Below, piece after piece: positions 9,453-19,015 of a stretch of 64,000 nucleotides of DNA. Source of the stretch: Arthrobacter gallicola. Its GTDB lineage: Bacteria; Actinomycetota; Actinomycetes; Actinomycetales; Micrococcaceae. Each line of letters starts with the position of its first letter. Within the stretch, counting starts at the first letter, position 1. Where the stretch lies: contig NZ_JACSQD010000002.1 in assembly GCF_014836775.1 (NCBI RefSeq), forward strand, positions 304,674-368,673, in the 5' to 3' direction. Under the pieces are notes generated by a model, which was not told where the DNA came from, searched no databases, and saw only the letters and a program-made list of their open reading frames with translations. The position numbers were made by a program, and so were the translations under genes.

Positions 9453-10328
9453 TTAGACGTCCCGGATCTTGTTCACGACCAGCGCCGCGATCAGCAGCGC
9501 CACCGCCCACCCGCCCAAAACAAGCCCGCCCTCGAGCTGGTTCAGCGCACCGTCAGAAATGCTGGTAGCCACAAGCTGGGCACCGGCACTGCTGGGCAGG
9601 AAGCGGGCGGCATCGGGAATCCAGTCCGCCAGCCCGGAGATCAACTGAACAATCACCGGCAGGACAAACAGGGCACCAATGATGGTGACGACGCCGCCGG
9701 CCGTGCTGCGCAGCAGGGCACCGATGGCAACGCCCATCACCGCGATGGCGGCCAGAAACGTTCCGGTGTTGATAATGCTGGGCAGCACCCAGGGGGCATC
9801 CAGCGTGAAGTCCAGGTTCTCCGTCGCCAGCAGGGGCTGGCTGATCAGGAAGCTGGCAAACGCCCCAGCGACCCCGATGACGAAGGCAACCACCGCAGTG
9901 ATGATGGCCTTGGCGAACAGAGCCGGCGTACGGGTGGGAACGGCCACCATGGTGGAGCGGATCATTCCGGTGCTGTATTCGGACGCAACCAGGACCACGG
10001 CAAGGGCAGCGATCAGCAGCTGGCCGAACAGGACGCCCGAAGCGGGGGTGTCATAGACCATGGCCTGCAGGTCCATGCCGGATCCAACACCCATGGCCGG
10101 GGCCATTGCGGGATCTTCGGCGAGCAGTTCAGCGGTGGTCGCCCAGCTCCAGGCAACAAGTGCCGCGATTCCCACCATCACCACCAGGGTGGTGGCCAGC
10201 AGGATCACTGTGGACGGGACCGTGGTCACCTTGATCCACTCAGAGCGCAGGATCCGGGCGAAGTTCACGCCGCTGCCGTCGGTGCGGGACGTCCGGCGGG
10301 ACGGCGCTGGTGCGGTAGTGGTGCTCAT
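9453..10328 (-). CDS. ABC-2 type exporter permease (copy A)
   Basis: 291 residues. A short cytoplasmic N-terminus containing LRSEWIKVTTVPSTV leads into about six hydrophobic segments. Its start overlaps the stop of the ATPase gene upstream by 4 bp (ATGA), so the pair is translationally coupled. It is clearly a paralogue of the permease at 11455-12309: stretches such as STGMIRSTMVAVPTRTPAL and GVAIGALLRSTAGGVV are almost identical between them. Substrate unknown. Confidence 0.88.
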   Translation of the reverse strand: MSTTTAPAPSRRTSRTDGSGVNFARILRSEWIKVTTVPSTVILLATTLVVMVGIAALVAWSWATTAELLAEDPAMAPAMGVGSGMDLQAMVYDTPASGVLFGQLLIAALAVVLVASEYSTGMIRSTMVAVPTRTPALFAKAIITAVVAFVIGVAGAFASFLISQPLLATENLDFTLDAPWVLPSIINTGTFLAAIAVMGVAIGALLRSTAGGVVTIIGALFVLPVIVQLISGLADWIPDAARFLPSSAGAQLVATSISDGALNQLEGGLVLGGWAVALLIAALVVNKIRDV

Positions 10329-11281
10329 GCTCGGGTTCCTTCCACAACAGGCTCGGCTGCTGCCGGTTCCTGGCTAAATCCGTGGGACTTGTACTCGACG
10401 TCGTCCCGGGTGAGTTCCATGTAGGCGTCTTCGAGCGAAACCTGCAGTGGAGTCAGTTCCGTGAGCAGGATCCGGCGGTCCAGTGCAATTTCCGCGATAG
10501 CGCGCGAATCGGTGCCGCTGACTTCGAAGAGGCCTTCCTCGAGGCGGTTGATCTCCGCGCCCTGCCCTTCAAGGACCGGCAGGAGATCAGCAGCATTGTC
10601 CGTCCGCACCCGGGTCCGCTGGCGGCCGCCGCCGTCGATAATGTCCTGGATGGGCGCGTCGGCGATGATGCGTCCGCGGCCGATCACAATCAGATGGTCC
10701 GCGGTGACGGCCATTTCACTCATCAGGTGGGAGGACAGGAAGACCGTGCGGCCTTCGGCTGCCAGGCCGCGGGCCAGGTTGCGGACCCAGAGCACGCCTT
10801 CAGGATCAAGGCCGTTGACAGGCTCATCCAGGATCAGGGTGCTGGGATCCCCCAGCATGGCGACGGCGATGCCGAGCCGCTGGCCCATGCCCAGGGAGAA
10901 CCCGCCTACGCGCTTTTTCGCCACGGGCTCCAGCCCGGTCAGCTCAATGACTTCGTTGACGCGCTTGTTGGAAATGCCGTGGGTCGCGGCCATGGCGCGC
11001 AGGTGGTTGTACGCGGAGCGGCGGGTGTGGACTGCCTTGGCGTCCAGCAGGGCTCCGACTTCATGCAGCGGTGCCTTGTGCCGGGCGTACGGTGCTCCGT
11101 TGACGGTGACGGTGCCGGCGCTGGGCCGGTCCAGGCCCACGATCATCCGCATAGTCGTGGATTTGCCGGCGCCGTTCGGGCCCAGGAAGCCGGTGACCTT
11201 GCCTGGCTGAACAGTGAAGGAAACATTGTCGACGGCGGTTTTGGCGCCGTAGCGTTTCGAGAGGCCGTGTGCCTCGATCAT
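10325..11281 (-). CDS. ABC transporter ATP-binding protein (copy A)
   Basis: 318 residues from ATG at 11281 (MIEAHGLSKRYG), matching the start of its paralogue at 12306-13253; an upstream ATG at 11293 is possible. Single ABC domain with Walker A GPNGAGKST, signature FSLGMGQRLG and Walker B TLILDEPVNGLDPEG. Pairs with the coupled permease downstream. This BcrA/drug-exporter type of ATPase often serves antibiotic or lantibiotic efflux, but no peptide or sensor genes are nearby to tell its role. Confidence 0.9.
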   Translation of the reverse strand: MIEAHGLSKRYGAKTAVDNVSFTVQPGKVTGFLGPNGAGKSTTMRMIVGLDRPSAGTVTVNGAPYARHKAPLHEVGALLDAKAVHTRRSAYNHLRAMAATHGISNKRVNEVIELTGLEPVAKKRVGGFSLGMGQRLGIAVAMLGDPSTLILDEPVNGLDPEGVLWVRNLARGLAAEGRTVFLSSHLMSEMAVTADHLIVIGRGRIIADAPIQDIIDGGGRQRTRVRTDNAADLLPVLEGQGAEINRLEEGLFEVSGTDSRAIAEIALDRRILLTELTPLQVSLEDAYMELTRDDVEYKSHGFSQEPAAAEPVVEGTRA

Positions 11282-11454
11282 GGTGATCCTCATGTTGGAA
11301 CGGACAGATTCTTTGGGGGCTGCCCCCACCCTATGCGAGTGCAGGCGCCGCCGGACCGTTCCAAGGGATGAATCAGGTGTATTCAGGAGTCACCCTTAGG
11401 GATGACTCAGGGTCCGCCCTGACGGGTGTTCGGGCATCCGCGGCGCCTTTGAAC

Positions 11455-12309
11455 CTAGACGTCCCGCTTCTTCAGGACAACGACGGCGGCCGCCAGCAGC
11501 ACCACGGCCCACCCGGCGAGGATCAAGCCGCCCTCCACCTGGTTGAACTGATCCGGCGCGATGCTCGTGGCCACGAGCTGGGAGGCCGCACTGCTGGGCA
11601 GGAACCGGGCGGCATCTTCGACCCAGTCAGCCAGTCCCGTGAGCAGGCCCGCAATGATGGGCAGGACAAACAGCGCCCCGACCAGGGTGACCACTCCCCC
11701 TGCGGTGCTGCGCAGCAGGGCACCGATGGCCACACCCATAACGGCGATCAGCGCCAGGACAGTGCCGGTGTTGATGATGGCGGGCAGCACCCCTTCTGCG
11801 TCCAGCCCGAAATCCAGGTTGGAACCGGCGAGGATCGGCTGGGCCAGCAGGTAGGTGGCGAGGGCGGCGACAACGCCGAGCAGGAAGGAGATGACGGCGA
11901 TCACCAACGTCTTGGCCAGCAGGGCCGGCGTGCGGGTGGGCACCGCCACCATGGTGCTCCGGATCATGCCGGTGGTGTATTCGGAGCCGATCAGCACCAC
12001 CGCCAGTGACGCTATCAGCAGCTGGCCGAACGGCAGCCCGGCGGCCGGAATGTCGTACGCCACGTTCTGCAGGGGCTCACCGATTCCCTCCGGAGGTCCC
12101 GCCGCGGGGTCACTGGCCAGCTGCACGGTACCCCACGCAACCAGCGCACCCAGGCCCACCATCACCGCGAAACTCACTGCCAGGAGAATAACCGTGGAGG
12201 GCACCGTGGCAGTCTTGATCCATTCCGAGCGCAGCACGCGCCCGAACGTCACCGGACGGCCGGCCCAGCTGCGCGGTGACCGGGACACGGGAGCTGCTGC
12301 CGTGCTCAT
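11455..12309 (-). CDS. ABC-2 type exporter permease (copy B)
   Basis: 284 residues, the paralogue of copy A. It has the same layout: LRSEWIKTATVPSTVILLA at the N-terminus, about six hydrophobic helices and a C-terminus ending KKRDV (IRDV in copy A). Its ATG overlaps the stop of its ATPase by 4 bp. Copies A and B plus their ATPases form a tandem two-gene duplication. Confidence 0.88.
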   Translation of the reverse strand: MSTAAAPVSRSPRSWAGRPVTFGRVLRSEWIKTATVPSTVILLAVSFAVMVGLGALVAWGTVQLASDPAAGPPEGIGEPLQNVAYDIPAAGLPFGQLLIASLAVVLIGSEYTTGMIRSTMVAVPTRTPALLAKTLVIAVISFLLGVVAALATYLLAQPILAGSNLDFGLDAEGVLPAIINTGTVLALIAVMGVAIGALLRSTAGGVVTLVGALFVLPIIAGLLTGLADWVEDAARFLPSSAASQLVATSIAPDQFNQVEGGLILAGWAVVLLAAAVVVLKKRDV

Positions 12310-13253
12310 GCGCCCTGTCCTTCGCCTGCCGGGAGCGCCTGCTCACCGGGCTGCCCGGACCGGTACTCCACCTCGCCGCCGGTCAGTTCCATGTAGGCGT
12401 CCTCCAGCGAAACCTGCTGCGGTATGAGCCCGGTGATCAGGATTCCCCGGGCGAAGGCCGCTTCGGCGATGCTGCGGGCAGGCAGTCCAAGGATTTCGAG
12501 TTCGTCCGCCGCCGTCCTGCGCACCTCCACGCCCGGCGACCCGACGGCGGCACCCAGGGCACCGGCGTCGTCCGTGCGCACCAGGACGCGGTCGCGCTTG
12601 CCGCCGGTCAGGACGGTTTCGATGGGAGCGTCGGCCAGGATCCGGCCCCGGCCGATCACTATGAGATGGTCCGCGGTCAGCGCCATTTCACTCATCAGGT
12701 GGGAGGAGATGAAGATGGTGCGGCCTTCCGCCGCCAGACCCTTGACCAGGAACCGCACCCATTTCACGCCTTCGGGGTCCAACCCGTTCACCGGTTCATC
12801 CAGGATCAGGGTCTGCGGATCCCCCAGCAGGGCCGCGGCAATGCCCAGGCGCTGACCCATGCCCAGAGAAAAGCCGCCCACCCGTTTCCTGGCTGCCGGT
12901 CCCAGCCCGGTGAGTTCAATAACCTCCCGGACCCGGGAGGCCGGGATGCTTTCGGTTGCGGCCATCGCGCGCAGGTGGTTGTACGCGGTGCGTTTCGGAT
13001 GGACGGCCTTGGCCTCGAGCAGTGCACCGACCTCATGCAGCGGCATCCGGTGCCGGTCGTAGGGTTTCCCGTTCACGCTCACGTTCCCGGCGGTGGGATG
13101 GTCCAGTCCGACGATAAGCCGCATGGTGGTCGATTTCCCGGCGCCGTTGGGCCCGAGGAATCCAGTCACCTTGCCCGGCTGGACCGAAAAGGTGATGCCG
13201 TCGACGGCGGTCTTGCCGCCGAAGCGCTTGGTGAGTGCGTGTGCCTCGATCAT
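12306..13253 (-). CDS. ABC transporter ATP-binding protein (copy B)
   Basis: 315 residues starting MIEAHALTKRFGGKTAVDG. Walker A GPNGAGKST, signature FSLGMGQRLG and Walker B LILDEPVNGLDPEG are identical or nearly so to copy A. The C-terminal 90 residues, which in this family contact the permease, diverge more than the ABC core. That would fit separate partner pairing after duplication (inference). Confidence 0.9.
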   Translation of the reverse strand: MIEAHALTKRFGGKTAVDGITFSVQPGKVTGFLGPNGAGKSTTMRLIVGLDHPTAGNVSVNGKPYDRHRMPLHEVGALLEAKAVHPKRTAYNHLRAMAATESIPASRVREVIELTGLGPAARKRVGGFSLGMGQRLGIAAALLGDPQTLILDEPVNGLDPEGVKWVRFLVKGLAAEGRTIFISSHLMSEMALTADHLIVIGRGRILADAPIETVLTGGKRDRVLVRTDDAGALGAAVGSPGVEVRRTAADELEILGLPARSIAEAAFARGILITGLIPQQVSLEDAYMELTGGEVEYRSGQPGEQALPAGEGQGA

Positions 13254-13284
13254 GGTGGGTCCTTACGTTCGGGAAGAGCGGGAC

Positions 13285-14127
13285 CTAACGGGAACTCACC
13301 GCCTCGAACTTGCGCACTGCCAGCGGCACGAACACCACGAGCATGAAGGCCGAGCCGATCAGGACAGTGGCGATCGGATTCTGCATGGGCCAAGTATCCG
13401 GCACCGGCGTTGTCCCGAGGTTGCCGAAGAGCTGCCGCACTGCCTGGACCAGAGCCGAGACGGGGTTCCAGTCGGCGATGGTCCGCAGCGGTTCCGGCAG
13501 GGTGGAACTCTGCACGAAGGCGTTTGAGATAAAGGTGATGGGAAACAGGATGATGAAGGACGCGTTATTGATCGCTTCCGGGGACCGCACGGACATTCCC
13601 AGCAGGGCCATCACCCAGCTGAAGGAATAGGAGAACAGCAACAGCAGTCCAACGCCGCCGAGGAAGCTCCAGAAGTCGGTGTTGACGCGCCAGCCGACCA
13701 GCAGTCCGGTCCCCATCATGATCACTATCGAGATGCTGTTCAGCACCAGGTCGGAGTTTGTCCGGCCAATCAGCACGGCTGAGGGACTCATGGGCAGGGT
13801 GCGGAAGCGGTCGATAATCCCTTCCTTCAGATCCTGCGCCATGGCCGACCCTGAGAAGGTGGAGCCGAACACCACCGTCTGCGCGAAGATTCCGGCCATC
13901 AGGTACTGCGTGTAGTTGGTGCCGGCCACCTGGATGGATCCGCCGTAGACCTGGCTGAACAGCAGCACGAACATGATCGGCTGCAGCACGGCGAACACCA
14001 CCATGTCCGGTGTCCGGCGGATCTTGATCAGGTTTCGCTTGGTGACGGTCCAGCCGTCGGAGGCCCAGCTGCCGGCGGTTGTGCCCGAACCGGGCCGGAA
14101 ATCAAGTGTCTGTGTGGCGGTGCTCAT
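13285..14127 (-). CDS. DrrB-like ABC-2 permease
   Basis: 280 residues. It shows the daunorubicin-resistance type ABC-2 membrane domain: an N-terminal segment with NLIKIRRTPDMVVFAVLQP, then six hydrophobic helices and the family motif GIIDRFRTLPMSPSAVLIGR after the second. Coupled by a 4-bp overlap (ATGA) to the DrrA-like ATPase. Unrelated in detail to the duplicated exporter pairs next door. Substrate unknown. Confidence 0.9.
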   Translation of the reverse strand: MSTATQTLDFRPGSGTTAGSWASDGWTVTKRNLIKIRRTPDMVVFAVLQPIMFVLLFSQVYGGSIQVAGTNYTQYLMAGIFAQTVVFGSTFSGSAMAQDLKEGIIDRFRTLPMSPSAVLIGRTNSDLVLNSISIVIMMGTGLLVGWRVNTDFWSFLGGVGLLLLFSYSFSWVMALLGMSVRSPEAINNASFIILFPITFISNAFVQSSTLPEPLRTIADWNPVSALVQAVRQLFGNLGTTPVPDTWPMQNPIATVLIGSAFMLVVFVPLAVRKFEAVSSR

Positions 14128-15164
14128 CGCGCGGCCTTCGCTTTCCCGGCGTCGTCCTTCTCCTCTTCTGCAGCGTGCCCGGTGAGCTTGAGGAAAACGT
14201 CGTCCAAGGTGGGGCGGCGGATCCCGGCGTCGTGCAGCTCGATCCCGGAGGATTCAAGATCGCGCAGCACCTGCTGCAGCGCCGCGGGTCCCTCGGTGAC
14301 CGCAACCTCGAGAGTCCGTCCGTCACTGGCGGTCTGGACCTCGCCTTCGCCGTACCGGGCCAGCACTTCCCGGGCGGTACCGGCGTCGAATGCGTCCACC
14401 AGCGCCACAGCCACCCGGTGCCCGCCGATCCGGGCCTTGAGCTGGTCGGAGGTGCCTTCTGCGATGACCTTGCCGCCGTCGATTACGGCCACGGTGTCCG
14501 CAAGCTGGTCTGCTTCCTCCAGATACTGGGTGGTGAGCAGGAGGGTGGTCCCGCCGGCGACCAGGGACTTGATGACCTCCCAGAGCGCCAGCCGGCTGCG
14601 GGGATCCAGACCGGTTGTTGGTTCGTCCAAAAACAGGACCCGGGGCTCGTTCACCAGCGCTCCGGCCAGGTCCAGCCGGCGGCGCATACCGCCGGAATAC
14701 CCCTTGACGGGGCGGTTGCCGGCATCTGAAAGCTCAAACTGGTCAATGAGTTCCGCTGCCCTGGCCCGCGCCTTCTGGGCCGGGAGGTGGTAGAGCTTGC
14801 CGACCATCCGCAGGTTCTCAATGCCGGTCAGGTTCTCGTCCACGGCAGCGTACTGGCCGGAGACACCGATGATCCGGCGTACCTCCTTGGGCCGCGCTGC
14901 CACGTCGATTCCGTCGATGGAAGCGGTTCCGGCGTTGGGTTTGATCAGCGTGGTCAGGACCTTGACCGCAGTGGTCTTGCCAGCCCCGTTGGGGCCGAGG
15001 AGGGCGGTGACGGTGCCTTGGGGAACTCCGATATCGAGTCCGTCGAGGGCATGCACCGGCCCCGATTTTGATCGGTAGATCTTGGTCAGCCCGTGGGCCT
15101 GGATCAGGGGATCCCGCCGGCCCACCGGGCGTTCCGGACGTGGGGGATTTTGGGGAAAAGACAT
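14124..15164 (-). CDS. DrrA-like ABC exporter ATP-binding protein
   Basis: About 346 residues from ATG at 15164. Walker A GPNGAGKTT, signature YSGGMRRRLDLAGALV, Walker B VLFLDEPTTGLDPRSR and the switch TTQYLEEADQLAD are typical of DrrA-family ATPases. The C-terminal regulatory region (about 80 residues) is also present. No clear ribosome-binding site precedes this ATG, so the message may be leaderless, which is common in actinobacteria. The frame continues upstream without a convincing alternative start. Confidence 0.9.
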   Translation of the reverse strand: MSFPQNPPRPERPVGRRDPLIQAHGLTKIYRSKSGPVHALDGLDIGVPQGTVTALLGPNGAGKTTAVKVLTTLIKPNAGTASIDGIDVAARPKEVRRIIGVSGQYAAVDENLTGIENLRMVGKLYHLPAQKARARAAELIDQFELSDAGNRPVKGYSGGMRRRLDLAGALVNEPRVLFLDEPTTGLDPRSRLALWEVIKSLVAGGTTLLLTTQYLEEADQLADTVAVIDGGKVIAEGTSDQLKARIGGHRVAVALVDAFDAGTAREVLARYGEGEVQTASDGRTLEVAVTEGPAALQQVLRDLESSGIELHDAGIRRPTLDDVFLKLTGHAAEEEKDDAGKAKAAR

Positions 15165-15264
15165 GCGAACAGGGTAGGACTGCGCCGCCGCAGCCGAAAG
15201 GCCCTTTCCGGACAGCTTTGGTCCGCAAGTCCCAATACCGCGGAAAGTTGTCCGGATTTGGCGG

Positions 15265-16464
15265 TTAAGCGGCAGGATCCTTCGCTGGGTGCGGGTGCTT
15301 TCGGCGCTCGGCTGCCGCGGGCGCGAAGATAATCGAGAGCAGAATCGCGGCACCGACCATCAGCAGGGCATTGCGCAGGCCCCAGAGTTCACCGAGGAAG
15401 CCGAGCACCGGCGGTCCGACGAAGAATGCGGTGTAGCCCAGGGTGGAGACCACGGAGACCCGCCCGGCCGCGAGCGCCGGATCGTCCCCGGCAGCCGACA
15501 TACCCATCGGGAAGCCCAGCGCGGCGCCAATTCCCCAGAGGATGACGCCGATGCCGGCCAGCCACAGTGACGGCGCGGTCACAAACAGGACGAGTCCCAC
15601 CAGGGAGGCGCTCATGCACAGGCGCAGCGCCCGGACCCGCCCGAGCCGGTCAATCAGCCGGGCGCCAAACCAGCGGGTGGCGGTCATCGCCGCCACGAAA
15701 ACACCGAACATCACCGCACCGGCTGTTTCCGAGCTGGAAAGCCCGTCCACTGTCGCCTTGGCCACCCAGTCGTTGGCGGCTCCTTCGGTTAAGGCGGCGC
15801 CCAGGACGACAACGCCGATCAGCAGGGTGCGCCCTTCCTTCCATGCCGCAAAGCTGGACGGCTTGGCCGCTGCTTCCCCGTGGTCCGGCGCCGGGGTGTC
15901 CGGCAGGAACGCCCGGGGAATCAGGAGCACCAGGACAACGGCGATCACGATGATGCCGATCAGGTGCAGCGGCAGGCTCACACCGACGGCGGAGAGCACG
16001 GCACCGATCATGGCGCCCACGAAGGCTCCGCCGCTGAACGCCGCATGGAACTGGGGCATGACCGTCCGGTTCAGCCTGTGCTCTACCTCGGTCCCCTCCA
16101 GGTTCATGGCTACGTCCCACAAACCGATGCCGGCGCCGAACACCAGCAGGCCGCCGGCAGTCAGCGGAATGGAGGTCCAGGCCAGGCCTGCGGCAATCAC
16201 CAGGGCGGCGAAAGACGCCAGCAGCCCACCCAGCCGGACGGCGTTGGCCGTGCCGACCCGCTGGGCCACGGCACCGGCCAGCGGCAGGGACGCCACTGAT
16301 CCGACGGCGGAGAACAGCAGGAGCACGCCGACACCGGCGGATCCTATCCCCAGTGCCTCGGCAGCCGCGGGGATCCGGGCTGCCCAGCTGGCGAAGATCA
16401 TGCCGTTCAGCCCGAAGATGGCGAAAACCGCCAGTAGTGCCCGATCCAGTGATGTGGTTTGCAC
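15265..16464 (-). CDS. MFS transporter
   Basis: 399 residues from GTG at 16464 (reading VQTTSLDRALLAVF), with about 12 hydrophobic helices. An MFS-type loop motif (WFGARLIDRLGRVRAL) and a TM5-like segment GIGLWDVAMNLEGTEVEH are visible. The longer frame to 16548 would overlap the 3' end of the ABC-F gene and has an unlikely Pro/Trp-rich head, so the internal GTG is preferred. Resembles YbjJ-type putative drug or sugar efflux proteins; substrate unknown. Confidence 0.82.
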   Translation of the reverse strand: MQTTSLDRALLAVFAIFGLNGMIFASWAARIPAAAEALGIGSAGVGVLLLFSAVGSVASLPLAGAVAQRVGTANAVRLGGLLASFAALVIAAGLAWTSIPLTAGGLLVFGAGIGLWDVAMNLEGTEVEHRLNRTVMPQFHAAFSGGAFVGAMIGAVLSAVGVSLPLHLIGIIVIAVVLVLLIPRAFLPDTPAPDHGEAAAKPSSFAAWKEGRTLLIGVVVLGAALTEGAANDWVAKATVDGLSSSETAGAVMFGVFVAAMTATRWFGARLIDRLGRVRALRLCMSASLVGLVLFVTAPSLWLAGIGVILWGIGAALGFPMGMSAAGDDPALAAGRVSVVSTLGYTAFFVGPPVLGFLGELWGLRNALLMVGAAILLSIIFAPAAAERRKHPHPAKDPAA

Positions 16465-16519
16465 GTGCTCATTCTGTGGCACGGGTGCCGTCCAGGGGAA
16501 ATTCCCCGGCCGGTGAGGC

Positions 16520-18202
16520 TTAGCGGACCCGCTGCACCCGCTTCTCATCCCAGACGGGTTCCTCGGATTCGTAAACCTTCCCGTCGGAGCCGAAGACCAG
16601 GAACCGGTCGAAACTGCGGGCGAACCAGCGGTCGTGCGTTACGGCCAGGACCGTTCCCTCGAAGGCCTCGATGGCTTTCTCGAGTGCCTCGGCCGAGTGC
16701 AGGTCCAGGTTGTCGGTGGGCTCATCCAGCAGCAGCAGCGTGGCGCCGGAAAGCTCCAGCAGCAGGATCTGCAGCCGCGCCTGCTGGCCTCCGGACAGCG
16801 AGTCGTACTTCTGCTCCCCCTGGGAGGCCAGCCCGTAGCGGTCCAGGGCCCCGGCCGCGGCTTCCCGCCCCAGACCGGAGCGGTGCTCGTCACCGCGGTG
16901 CAGGATGTCCAGCAGCGTTTTGCCCAACAGGTCCTGCCGCATCATGGTCTGGGCGAAGAATCCGGGACGGATCCGGGCGCCGAGCTTCACCGACCCAGCG
17001 TGGGGAACGGGCGCGATTTCCACTTCGGAAACGGGCTCGTGTTCCTTGTCCGGGTCGCTGCCGCCCAGGGCCAGCAGGCGCAGGAAGTGGGACTTGCCGG
17101 AACCATTGGAGCCCAGGACACCTACCCGGTCACCGAACCAGATCTCCGTGCTGAACGGTTTCATCAGCCCGGTGAGTTCCAGCTTCTCTGCCACAACGGC
17201 CCGCTTGGCCGTGCGCCCGCCGCGGAGCCGCATCTGCACATTCTGTTCAATCGGCAGGGCTTCGGGCGGACCTGCCTCGAGGAACTTCGCCAGCCGGGTC
17301 TGGGCTGCGTGGTACCGGTTGGCCATGTCTGAGCGGAAGGCCGCCTTGTTCTTGTACATGTTGACGAGTTCCTTGAGCTTGAGGTGCTCCTCGTCCCAGC
17401 GCCGCCGCAGCTCCTCGAACCGGGCGTTGCGGTCTTCACGGGCCTGGACGTAGCTTTCAAACCCGCCGCCGTGGATCCAGGCGGAGGCTCCGTTGATGCC
17501 CGGTTCCAGGGTGACGATCCGGGTGGCGGCGTTGGCCAGCAGTTCCCGGTCGTGGCTGACGAACAGCACCGATTTGTTCGATTCGGCCAGTTTCGCTTCA
17601 AGCCAGCGCTTGCCCGGAACATCCAGGTAGTTGTCCGGCTCATCCAGCAGCAGCAGCTGATCCGGACCGGAGAACAGCGCCTCCAGCACCAGGCGTTTCT
17701 GCTCTCCGCCGGAGAGCGTGCTGGCCTTGCGGTACTGCGCCCGGTCGAACGGCATCCCCAGGGAGGCCATGGTCACCTCGTCCCAGACGGTCTCCTGCTC
17801 GTACCCGCCGACGTCGCCCCAGTCCGCGATTGCCTGGGCGTAGCGCATCTGGGTGGGCTCGTCGTCGTTCTCCATCATGGCCAGTTCCGCGTCATCCACC
17901 GCCCGGGCGGCGGCAGCGAGCACCGGCGGAGCGGCGGAAACAAGCAGGTCCCGCACCGTGCTTCCGTCGCGGACCTGGCCGACGAACTGGCGCATGATGC
18001 CCATGTTCCCGGAGCGGGAGACAGTGCCCTCATCGGGTTTGATCTCGTCCGAAATGATCCGCAGCAGAGTCGTTTTACCGGTGCCGTTCGGGCCGATCAG
18101 GGCTGTCTTGTGACCATCACCGACCTTGAAGCTGACACCGCTGAGCAGCTGCCGTCCGTCGGAGAGGAAGTAATCGATATTGGATACGTCGAGGTGAGCC
18201 AC
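16520..18202 (-). CDS. ABC-F family ATPase (second copy type)
   Basis: 560 residues from GTG at 18202 with GGAGG upstream. Two soluble ABC domains: Walker A GPNGTGKTT and GSNGSGKSH, signatures LSGGEQKRL and LSGGQQARL, Walker B LLLDEPDNYLD and LLLDEPTDNLD. The linker between domains has the long charged helix expected of ABC-F ribosome factors (for example RWDEEHLKLKELVNMYKNKA). It differs clearly from the ABC-F at 1463-3178, so the two are not recent duplicates. Role in translation or antibiotic protection is inferred from family. Confidence 0.88.
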   Translation of the reverse strand: MAHLDVSNIDYFLSDGRQLLSGVSFKVGDGHKTALIGPNGTGKTTLLRIISDEIKPDEGTVSRSGNMGIMRQFVGQVRDGSTVRDLLVSAAPPVLAAAARAVDDAELAMMENDDEPTQMRYAQAIADWGDVGGYEQETVWDEVTMASLGMPFDRAQYRKASTLSGGEQKRLVLEALFSGPDQLLLLDEPDNYLDVPGKRWLEAKLAESNKSVLFVSHDRELLANAATRIVTLEPGINGASAWIHGGGFESYVQAREDRNARFEELRRRWDEEHLKLKELVNMYKNKAAFRSDMANRYHAAQTRLAKFLEAGPPEALPIEQNVQMRLRGGRTAKRAVVAEKLELTGLMKPFSTEIWFGDRVGVLGSNGSGKSHFLRLLALGGSDPDKEHEPVSEVEIAPVPHAGSVKLGARIRPGFFAQTMMRQDLLGKTLLDILHRGDEHRSGLGREAAAGALDRYGLASQGEQKYDSLSGGQQARLQILLLELSGATLLLLDEPTDNLDLHSAEALEKAIEAFEGTVLAVTHDRWFARSFDRFLVFGSDGKVYESEEPVWDEKRVQRVR

Positions 18203-18301
18203 GCTTCCATCCTCCCATTACCGGCCGGCAGTGCCCGGCGTGACGGCGACGCCCGGCGAAGCATAGGATTGCTGTCCCGTTCCCTACCGAAAGCAGGAGA
18301 G

Positions 18302-18622
18302 ATGATCTTCATTGTCGTTAAGTTCAAGGTCAAGCCGGAGTGGACTGACCGGTGGCCGGAACTCACCGCCAATTTCACTGCCGCCACCCGTTCCGAGCCC
18401 GGAAATCTGTGGTTCGACTGGTCCCGCAGCCTGGAAGATCCCAACGAATACGTGCTGGTGGAGGCGTTTAAGGACGACGCCGCTGCGGCTCACGTGAACA
18501 GCGACCACTTCCAGCAGGCCATGAAGGACATGGTCCAGGCGCTGGTGGAAACCCCGCGCATCATCAACACCGTCATTGACGGTGAGGACTGGTCCCGGAT
18601 GGGTGAACTGACCGTCGAGTAG
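18302..18622 (+). CDS. Antibiotic biosynthesis monooxygenase-domain protein
   Basis: 106 residues starting MIFIVVKFKVKPEWTDRW at ATG 18302, with GCAGGAG just upstream. It is a single ABM/dimeric alpha-beta barrel domain: the GNLWFDWSRSLEDPNEY and HVNSDHFQQAMKDM blocks are typical of putative quinol monooxygenases of the YgiN type. Divergent from the ABC-F gene. Substrate not readable. Confidence 0.88.
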   Translation: MIFIVVKFKVKPEWTDRWPELTANFTAATRSEPGNLWFDWSRSLEDPNEYVLVEAFKDDAAAAHVNSDHFQQAMKDMVQALVETPRIINTVIDGEDWSRMGELTVE

Positions 18623-18689
18623 GCCGCCGCGCCTGGACGCTGCCGGTTCCCGGGCAGCGGCCAGATCGGGCGGGAGGCACCCGGAACGT

Positions 18690-18965
18690 TCAGTTCTCCG
18701 GCGTGTATCCTGCCCGCTCCAGCATTTCCCGCAGATCGACCACAGTCTGTTCGTCGATGTCCTTGCCCTTCGGCGGGGTGAGGACATCGGTGCGGCCCGC
18801 GAGCGTGACCTCGTATTTGCCGTTATGTTCCCGGGTGGTGTCTGCGACCGCCTCAAGCAGCGAACGCACCCGCTTCCACTCGATGTTGTGGGATACGGGA
18901 TGGCGCATGATCTGGTTCAGCGTGTCCCGGTGATGGTTGTTCAGGTGCTCAGGTGTCTCCGTCAT
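18690..18965 (-). CDS. Small conserved protein, 91 aa
   Basis: The start is ATG 18965, chosen for a perfect AAGGAGG five bases upstream. Landmarks are RDTLNQIMRHPVSHNIEWKR, then EHNGKYEVTLAGR and GKDIDEQTVVDLREMLERAG. These blocks look like a widely conserved small bacterial protein of unknown function. The compact fold resembles HicA-sized proteins, but there is no adjacent antitoxin, so I do not call it a toxin. Confidence 0.8.
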   Translation of the reverse strand: MTETPEHLNNHHRDTLNQIMRHPVSHNIEWKRVRSLLEAVADTTREHNGKYEVTLAGRTDVLTPPKGKDIDEQTVVDLREMLERAGYTPEN

Positions 18966-19015
18966 GGCAACCTCCTTCATCAAGTTCGCCATGCACCGGG
19001 CGGCAGTGCAAGAGG

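Noticed and set aside
18690..18965. HicA-type toxin
   Set aside because: Size is similar, but no antitoxin partner is adjacent and the catalytic pattern is not evident.
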